This document shows positions 16,770-21,071 of a stretch of DNA of 21,071 nt, piece after piece. Source of the DNA: CAWCLK01 sp963796225 (lineage in GTDB: Bacteria; Actinomycetota; Nitriliruptoria; Nitriliruptorales; Nitriliruptoraceae); assembly GCA_963796225.1 (NCBI GenBank), contig CAWCLK010000045.1, forward strand, positions 1 through 21,071, given 5' to 3'. The translations under genes and the position numbers were made by a program. The notes under the pieces were generated by a model. It was not told the origin of the DNA. It was given only the letters and a program-made list of their open reading frames with translations, and ran no database searches. Each line of letters opens with the position of its first letter. The first letter of the stretch is position 1.

Positions 16770-17585
16770 GTGCCCCCACGCTCCCGTCTCCTGCTTCGCC
16801 GATCCGGAATCGTGCTCCTGCTCGTGGTGCTCGCCGGATCGATCAACCTCGCCGTCGCCCTGGCCCAGGACAGCGGCGAGCCAGCCCTCGACCCGCAGCT
16901 GGTGCAGCGGGGCGACGAGCTGTTCCAGACCAACTGCGCGATGTGCCACGGTTCCAACGGCACGGGCCTCGACCAGCAGGGACCCGCCGGCGGTCCGCCG
17001 CTGGTGGGCGTCGGCCCGGCGTCGGTGGACTTCATGATCCGCACCGGCCGGATGCCGATGAAGACCCAGGACGACCGCCTGCGTCGCGGTCCCCAGCAGT
17101 TCACCGACACCGAACGGGCGGCGCTGGTGGCCTACGTGTCCAGCCTGGCACCGGGCGAGGGACCCGAGATCCCGAACGTGCAGGGCTGGGAGTCCGCCGA
17201 GCTGTCCCGCGGGTTCGAGCTGTTCACCACCAACTGCGCGGCCTGCCACGGTCCGACCGCGGCCGGCATCGCCGTGGGCCAGAAGGACGTCTCCTCGAAC
17301 CTCGACGTGGCCACGCCGCTCGAGATCGCCGAGGCCGTCCGTTCCGGCCCGGGGGTCATGCCGGTCTTCGGTGACGACGTGGTCGACGAGGAGGACCTCA
17401 AGGCCGTCACCGCCTGGGTGATGGACCTGCGCGACCGCGAGACGCCGGGGGGGATCTCCGTGGGGCGCTCCGGGCCCGTCAGCGAGGGCTTCATCGCCTG
17501 GCTCGTGGGCCTGGGGCTGCTGGGGATCGTGATGTACCTGCTCGGCGAGAAGGCCGGCGACACCGAGGCGACCGACCATGAGTGA
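16770..17585 (+). CDS. qcrC: Cytochrome bc1 complex diheme cytochrome c subunit
   Basis: This 271-residue protein passes electrons from the Rieske protein to the terminal oxidase. An N-terminal anchor or signal helix (about 13-32) is followed by two cytochrome c domains with heme-binding CAMCH (56-60) and CAACH (156-160), exactly 100 residues apart. Probable Met ligands lie in GRMPM (93-97) and GVMPVFG. A C-terminal helix (about 245-262) anchors it in the membrane. This is the actinobacterial QcrC layout, about as long as mycobacterial QcrC. GTG 16770 is the start; the Shine-Dalgarno is weak. The gene overlaps qcrA by 8 bases. No ctaE lies upstream, unlike the classical actinobacterial order. 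Confidence 0.93.
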   Translation: MPPRSRLLLRRSGIVLLLVVLAGSINLAVALAQDSGEPALDPQLVQRGDELFQTNCAMCHGSNGTGLDQQGPAGGPPLVGVGPASVDFMIRTGRMPMKTQDDRLRRGPQQFTDTERAALVAYVSSLAPGEGPEIPNVQGWESAELSRGFELFTTNCAACHGPTAAGIAVGQKDVSSNLDVATPLEIAEAVRSGPGVMPVFGDDVVDEEDLKAVTAWVMDLRDRETPGGISVGRSGPVSEGFIAWLVGLGLLGIVMYLLGEKAGDTEATDHE

Positions 17586-18519
17586 CACCCCCGACCAGGA
17601 CAACCAGTTCGCCCAGCAGCAGGCGCGGGAGGACCGCGCGACCCGACTGGCCGCCCTGGCCTTCGGGATCGCCATCCTCGCCGCCCTGGGGCTGCTCGCC
17701 GTCTACATCAGCGGTGGTGACACCCAGTGGGAAGGCGTCCTGCTGTTCGTCACCTTCGCGGCTGTGGGCACGGGCCTGGGCATCTGGATCCGCACCGTCG
17801 TCGGCCCCGAGACCATCGTCGAGGAGCGCTACCCGATGCGCTCGGGCGACCAGGACCGGGAAGCCTTCGAGGCCGAGTTCGCCAGCTCGCTGGGCGAGGC
17901 CGCCAGCGGGGGTCGTCGGCGGTTCCTGCTGCGGCTGCTCGGCGGCGTCGGCGCCTCGTTGGGGCTGGCACTGACCGCGCCGCTGCTCTCGCTCGGCCCG
18001 GTGTTCTCCCACGACGCGCGCAACGACCTGTTCGTCACGGCCTGGCGCCGTGGGATCCGCCTCGCGACCGTCGACGGCGAGGAGCTGAAGGCCGAGGACA
18101 TCGTCGCCGACCAGCTGGTCACGGTGTTCCCCTCCGGCTCGGACAACCCCGCCGACGCCCAGGCCGTGCTGATCGGCACCCGTCCCGGGCTGCTGGACCG
18201 CTCGGCCCTGCACGCGCCGGACGGCACGGTCGACGGCCTGGTCTGCTACTCGAAGATCTGCACGCACGCCGGGTGCCCCGTGGGGCTGTACCGCGCCGCC
18301 GTCGGCGAGCTGCTCTGCCCCTGCCACCAGTCCACCTTCGACGTCAACGAGGGGGCCAAGGTGCTGTCGGGCCCGACCGGTCGGCCGCTGCCCCAGCTGC
18401 CCATCGGGGTGGACGACGAGGGCTACCTGATCGCGCTCGGCGGGTTCACCGAGCCGGTGGGGCCGACCTTCTGGAACTACACGCAGGAACCCCCCGCAGC
18501 GCAGGAGGGTGAGGCATGA
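17578..18519 (+). CDS. qcrA: Cytochrome bc1 complex Rieske iron-sulfur subunit
   Basis: This 313-residue protein carries the [2Fe-2S] cluster that takes an electron from quinol. It has the actinobacterial form with three N-terminal helices (about 23-45, 51-72 and 119-140) instead of one. The cluster ligands are C228 and H230 in CTHAGC and C247 and H250 in CPCHQS, with C233 and C249 as the disulfide pair. A twin-arginine-like GGRRRFLLR (111-119) precedes the third helix, as expected for Tat-dependent insertion of the folded domain. At 313 residues it is much shorter than mycobacterial QcrA (about 400-430). It overlaps both neighbours, by 8 bases (qcrC) and 4 bases (qcrB). Confidence 0.95.
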   Translation: MSDTPDQDNQFAQQQAREDRATRLAALAFGIAILAALGLLAVYISGGDTQWEGVLLFVTFAAVGTGLGIWIRTVVGPETIVEERYPMRSGDQDREAFEAEFASSLGEAASGGRRRFLLRLLGGVGASLGLALTAPLLSLGPVFSHDARNDLFVTAWRRGIRLATVDGEELKAEDIVADQLVTVFPSGSDNPADAQAVLIGTRPGLLDRSALHAPDGTVDGLVCYSKICTHAGCPVGLYRAAVGELLCPCHQSTFDVNEGAKVLSGPTGRPLPQLPIGVDDEGYLIALGGFTEPVGPTFWNYTQEPPAAQEGEA

Positions 18520-19898
18520 GCGCCGACACCGACGGCCGCACCCGCCAGTCCCCCGTCGACGACCTCGCGCGGTGGATGGACGACCGCCTGCGGCTGGCGC
18601 AGGGGTCCCGGACCTACCTGCGCAAGGCCTTCCCGGCCCACTGGTCCTACCTGGTCGGCGAGGTGGCGCTGTTCTCCCTCGTCGTGCTGCTGTTCACCGG
18701 GACCTTCCTCGCCTTCTTCTACACGCCCGACACCACGCCGGTGATCTACAACGGGCCGTACGCGCCGTTGTCCGGCGCGGAGATCTCGGCGGCCTACGAC
18801 TCGGTCCTGCGCCTGTCCTTCGAGGTACGCGCCGGGCTGCTGATGCGACAGATCCACCACTGGGCGGCGCTGGTGTTCGTGGCCGCGATCGTGGTCCACA
18901 TGCTCCGGGTGTTCTTCACCGGGGCGTTCCGGCGACCGCGCGAGCTCAACTGGGTCATCGGGGTGGCGCTGATGCTGCTGGCCTTCGGTGCCGGCTTCAC
19001 CGGGTACTCGCTGCCCGACGACCTGCTGTCCGGGACGGGGCTGCGCATCGGCTACTCCGCCCTGCTGTCCATCCCCTTCGTGGGCCCGCTCGCCGGGTTC
19101 CTGGCGCTCGGGGGCGAGTTCCCCGGCGTGGGGATCCTCGGCCGACTGCACATCCTCCACGTCATGCTGATCCCCGCCGGCCTGATCGGCCTGGTCGGGG
19201 CGCACCTGGCCATCCTCGTTCGGCAGAAGCACACCCACAAGCCCAGCCCCCGCGCGACCGAGACCAACGTGGTCGGCGAGCCGCTGTTCCCCAACCAGAC
19301 CCTGACGTCGCTGTCGCTGTTCGCCTTCGTGATCGCCGTGCTGGCGCTGATCGGCGGGATCTTCGAGATCAACCCCGTGTGGCTCTACGGGCCCTACGAG
19401 CCCTTCCAGGTCTTCGCGCCGTCCCAGCCCGACTGGTACATGGGCTGGCTCGAAGGGCTGCTGCGCCTGTGGCCGGCGTGGGAGTTCACGATCTTCGGGG
19501 TGACCATCCCCGCGGTGTTCCTGCCGTCGGTGGTCGTCCCGGGCGCGCTCTTCACCATCGTGTTCGCGTGGCCGTGGATCGACGCCCGCTTCATCACGAA
19601 GGACCGTGAGGAGCACCACATCGCCCAGCGCCCGCGCGACGTGCCCATGCGCACCGCGATCGGCGTCGGCGGCCTGACCCTGCTGCTGGCCATCTTCGTG
19701 GCCGGGTCCAACGACGTCCTCGCCTCCAGCACCGCGACCGGCCTGCAGCAGATCACCTGGATCCTGCGCGTGGCCGTGTTCGTGCTGCCCGTACTCGCTG
19801 GCCTGGCCGCCCACCGCATCGCCACCAGCCTGCAGGCGCGCGAGGTCGAGACCCCCGAGCCGTCGGCTCCGTCCGGCGGCGGGACCGAGCCCGCATGA
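18516..19898 (+). CDS. qcrB: Cytochrome bc1 complex cytochrome b subunit
   Basis: This 460-residue polytopic protein oxidises and reduces quinone and binds two b hemes. The histidine pairs are H114/H128 in one helix and H215/H230 in the other; the second pair is 15 apart, the b6f-like spacing. The quinol-site motif is PDWY (305-308) in place of the more familiar PEWY. About eight or nine helices are visible, followed by a hydrophilic Pro/Glu-rich tail (about 443-460). It is shorter than mycobacterial QcrB (about 550). AGGAGG (18503-18508) precedes the ATG by 7 bases, and the ATG overlaps the qcrA stop. It is the central catalytic subunit of the operon. Confidence 0.95.
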   Translation: MSADTDGRTRQSPVDDLARWMDDRLRLAQGSRTYLRKAFPAHWSYLVGEVALFSLVVLLFTGTFLAFFYTPDTTPVIYNGPYAPLSGAEISAAYDSVLRLSFEVRAGLLMRQIHHWAALVFVAAIVVHMLRVFFTGAFRRPRELNWVIGVALMLLAFGAGFTGYSLPDDLLSGTGLRIGYSALLSIPFVGPLAGFLALGGEFPGVGILGRLHILHVMLIPAGLIGLVGAHLAILVRQKHTHKPSPRATETNVVGEPLFPNQTLTSLSLFAFVIAVLALIGGIFEINPVWLYGPYEPFQVFAPSQPDWYMGWLEGLLRLWPAWEFTIFGVTIPAVFLPSVVVPGALFTIVFAWPWIDARFITKDREEHHIAQRPRDVPMRTAIGVGGLTLLLAIFVAGSNDVLASSTATGLQQITWILRVAVFVLPVLAGLAAHRIATSLQAREVETPEPSAPSGGGTEPA

Positions 19899-20305
19899 GC
19901 ACGGCGCGGCTCCACGGGCTGCTCGGGCTCGGCATCGTCCTGGCGTTCCTGACGCTGACGGTGTGGGGCCTCGTGCTGCGACTGATGCGCCGCGACGAGG
20001 CGCCCGTCGCCTACCGCGCCGTCCAGCACTGGACCGAGAACCTGCTCGCCGTGCAGGTCGTCGTCGGCGTGGTGTTCCTGCTCATCGGACGGCGGGTCGT
20101 CGGTGACGACCTGGTGTTCCTGCACTACCTGTACGGGTCGCTGTTCCCGCTCATCGCCGTGGTGGGCGGGCGCATCGCCGGACTGCGCCGTGAGGAGCAC
20201 GAGTACGTGGGCTGGGCCTGGGGCGCGTTCTTCGCCTTCGGCCTGACCACGCGCGCCCTGATGACGGGCTGCGGTGGCGTGATCGCGCTGTCCTGCTTCG
20301 GCTGA
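19895..20305 (+). CDS. Unrecognised four-helix membrane protein, fourth gene of the qcr operon
   Basis: I do not recognise this 136-residue protein with certainty. It has four hydrophobic helices (about 8-30, 48-65, 74-95, 104-125). Helix-edge histidines are H7, H45, H77 (in FLHYLYGSLFPL) and H102, and cysteines are C126 and C134 near the end. The ATG overlaps the qcrB TGA as ATGA, so it should be made in step with QcrB. It could be an accessory subunit or assembly factor of the bc1 complex. Heme binding by paired histidines is possible but unproven; a four-helix quinone- or heme-binding fold such as cytochrome b561 is only a loose analogy. Confidence 0.75.
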   Translation: MSTARLHGLLGLGIVLAFLTLTVWGLVLRLMRRDEAPVAYRAVQHWTENLLAVQVVVGVVFLLIGRRVVGDDLVFLHYLYGSLFPLIAVVGGRIAGLRREEHEYVGWAWGAFFAFGLTTRALMTGCGGVIALSCFG

Positions 20306-20327
20306 CGGGCCGCGCGCAGGAGGTTCG

Positions 20328-20711
20328 TCAGTCCTCGATGCCGAGGGCGGACTTGGCCGAATCGACGTCGTCGCAGACCACGACCAGGCGGTTGTCGTTG
20401 GCGAAGTAGGCCTGCTCGATGTTGACGCCGGCCGCCTCGACCTTGTGGCACGCCTCGGCCAGGGTCCCGGGGCGGTTCTCCAACTGCGCCACGGCGACGC
20501 GACGGGCAGCCTTGACGTCGAACCCGGCGTCGGCGAGGACGCCGATGGCCTCCTCGTCCTTGTCGACCAGCAGGTGCACCACGCCCTTGCCGCCGCCGGT
20601 GAACGCGCTGCAGGCCTCGATGTTGATGCCCGCCTCGCCGAGGGTCTCGGCGAGCCTCGCGAGCACACCGGGCTCGTCCTGCGGGATGATCACCAGGTCC
20701 TTGCGCGTCAT
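20328..20711 (-). CDS. Tandem ACT-domain amino-acid-binding regulatory protein
   Basis: This 127-residue protein consists of two ACT domains (about 4-65 and 70-127) and nothing else. The first has the IIPQDEPGVLARLAETLGEAGINI strand-helix pattern, the second VAQLENRPGTLAEACHKVEAAGVNI; the DEPG and NRPG turns are where ACT domains bind amino acids. Such stand-alone proteins are thought to act as cytoplasmic amino-acid sensors; the ligand and partner are unknown. ATG 20711 has AAGGAG about 7 bases upstream and a -10-like TAGCCT further out. It is convergent with the qcr operon, 22 bases away, and divergent from tRNA-Asn. Confidence 0.88.
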   Translation of the reverse strand: MTRKDLVIIPQDEPGVLARLAETLGEAGINIEACSAFTGGGKGVVHLLVDKDEEAIGVLADAGFDVKAARRVAVAQLENRPGTLAEACHKVEAAGVNIEQAYFANDNRLVVVCDDVDSAKSALGIED

Positions 20712-20737
20712 GCACCGGCTCCTTGTCGCCTGGCCGC

Positions 20738-20743
20738 AGGCTA
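20738..20743 (-). promoter_or_regulatory. -10-like TAGCCT of the ACT-domain gene
   Basis: TAGCCT on the minus strand lies 26 bases before the ATG at 20711, leaving a short leader that holds AAGGAG. The same hexamer is upstream of qcrC. No clear -35 is seen. Confidence 0.35.
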
Positions 20744-20824
20744 GACGCGAGACCGGGTCCGGCGCGGGTCAGGGCGCGGTGCGCGGACGACCACCGAGCC
20801 CGGTTCGTCTGCCCCGACGGCGCT

Positions 20825-20830
20825 GGTACG
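20825..20830 (+). promoter_or_regulatory. -10-like TACGCT of tRNA-Asn
   Basis: TACGCT lies 39 bases before the mature tRNA 5' end, with TTCGTC 17 bases upstream of it as a possible -35. This is a reasonable sigma-70-type layout for a stable RNA gene. Confidence 0.4.
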
Positions 20831-20869
20831 CTGCGCCCCGCTCGCCCTTCACCCGGCGGGCGCACCCTT

Positions 20870-20945
20870 TCCGGGGTAGCTCAGTTGGCAGAGCGCTTGA
20901 CTGTTAATCAAGATGTCGCCGGTTCGAGCCCGGCCCCCGGAGCCA
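20870..20945 (+). tRNA. tRNA-Asn (anticodon GTT)
   Basis: All four arms fold perfectly. The acceptor stem pairs TCCGGGG with CCCCGGA (20870-20876 and 20935-20941). The D arm is GCTC-loop-GAGC, and the anticodon stem CTTGA/TCAAG holds loop CTGTTAA with anticodon GTT at 20903-20905. A five-base variable loop is followed by the T arm GCCGG-TTCGAGC-CCGGC. G20942 is the discriminator and CCA is encoded (20943-20945). Confidence 0.98.
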
Positions 20946-20955
20946 CGGCTCACAC

Positions 20956-20983
20956 TCGTCCGCGTCCGACAGGCCGCGGACGA
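20956..20983 (+). terminator. Hairpin after tRNA-Asn
   Basis: TCGTCCGCG (20956-20964) and CGCGGACGA (20975-20983) form a perfect 9-bp stem with a 10-base loop, starting 11 bases after the CCA end. No U-tract follows. This is likely the tRNA transcript terminator. Confidence 0.55.
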
Positions 20984-20992
20984 ACTGCATGG

Positions 20993-21031
20993 TGCGGAGC
21001 TTTCGATCACCACATGAGCACAAGCTCCGCA
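20993..21031. repeat. 10-bp inverted repeat with a 19-base spacer
   Basis: TGCGGAGCTT (20993-21002) and AAGCTCCGCA (21022-21031) are exact inverted copies. It follows the tRNA terminator-like hairpin. It may be an operator for a gene beyond the window, a second terminator, or an attachment-site feature. The remaining bases to 21071 show no gene start that I can support. Confidence 0.5.
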
Positions 21032-21071
21032 GCAACGCCGGTCCGACGACGTCTTACCCGCTGTCAGTCGC

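Overview
The window is very GC-rich (roughly 70% or more by eye), densely packed, and carries ordinary chromosomal genes in which GTG starts are common. A qcrC-qcrA-qcrB operon with a diheme cytochrome c and a three-helix Rieske protein, an Rpf-type cell-wall lytic protein, and GC-rich TA(C/G)(C/G)(C/G)T promoter boxes point to an actinobacterium (Actinomycetota). The short QcrB and the absence of ctaE beside qcrC suggest a lineage outside the well-studied mycobacteria and streptomycetes, perhaps Nitriliruptoria or Acidimicrobiia. That placement is inference. I see no phage, insertion sequence, CRISPR array or obvious foreign island.

Layout. (1) 1-6544 is a surface-glycan locus in two divergent operons. 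Leftward are an O-antigen ligase/polymerase-like membrane protein and a family-4 glycosyltransferase. Rightward are three more family-4 glycosyltransferases and a monotopic phosphoglycosyl transferase that should load the first sugar phosphate onto the lipid carrier. No flippase or chain-length regulator is in view, so the locus probably continues to the left. (2) 6555-8908 holds a HIT-family protein and the ribosomal GTPase TypA/BipA. (3) 8919-10522, leftward, holds an ACAD10/11-like acyl-CoA dehydrogenase coupled to an SRPBCC protein. (4) 10579-11725, leftward, holds a secreted Rpf-like protein ending at a perfect hairpin and a small membrane-anchored protein. (5) 11855-13165 holds an EamA transporter and a convergent MTH1187-family protein. 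(6) 13224-16569, leftward, is a MacB/LolD-type ABC transporter. (7) 16770-20305 is the respiratory operon qcrC-qcrA-qcrB plus a fourth, unrecognised four-helix membrane protein that overlaps qcrB by 4 bases. (8) 20328-20945 has a tandem-ACT-domain protein and tRNA-Asn(GTT), followed by two inverted repeats at the window edge.

Genes inside operons mostly overlap by 4-13 bases (ATGA or GTGA junctions), implying translational coupling. Convergent neighbours are separated by only 10-22 bases. Several intergenic spaces carry -10-like boxes of the form TACCGT, TAGGGT, TAGCCT or TACGCT; two sit 7-8 bases before an ATG and would give leaderless mRNAs. The points most worth checking are the fourth gene of the qcr operon, the unusual start region of the phosphoglycosyl transferase, the shared 12-base promoter word in the glycan locus, and the coupled acyl-CoA dehydrogenase/SRPBCC pair. 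I found no single system that I can call new with confidence.
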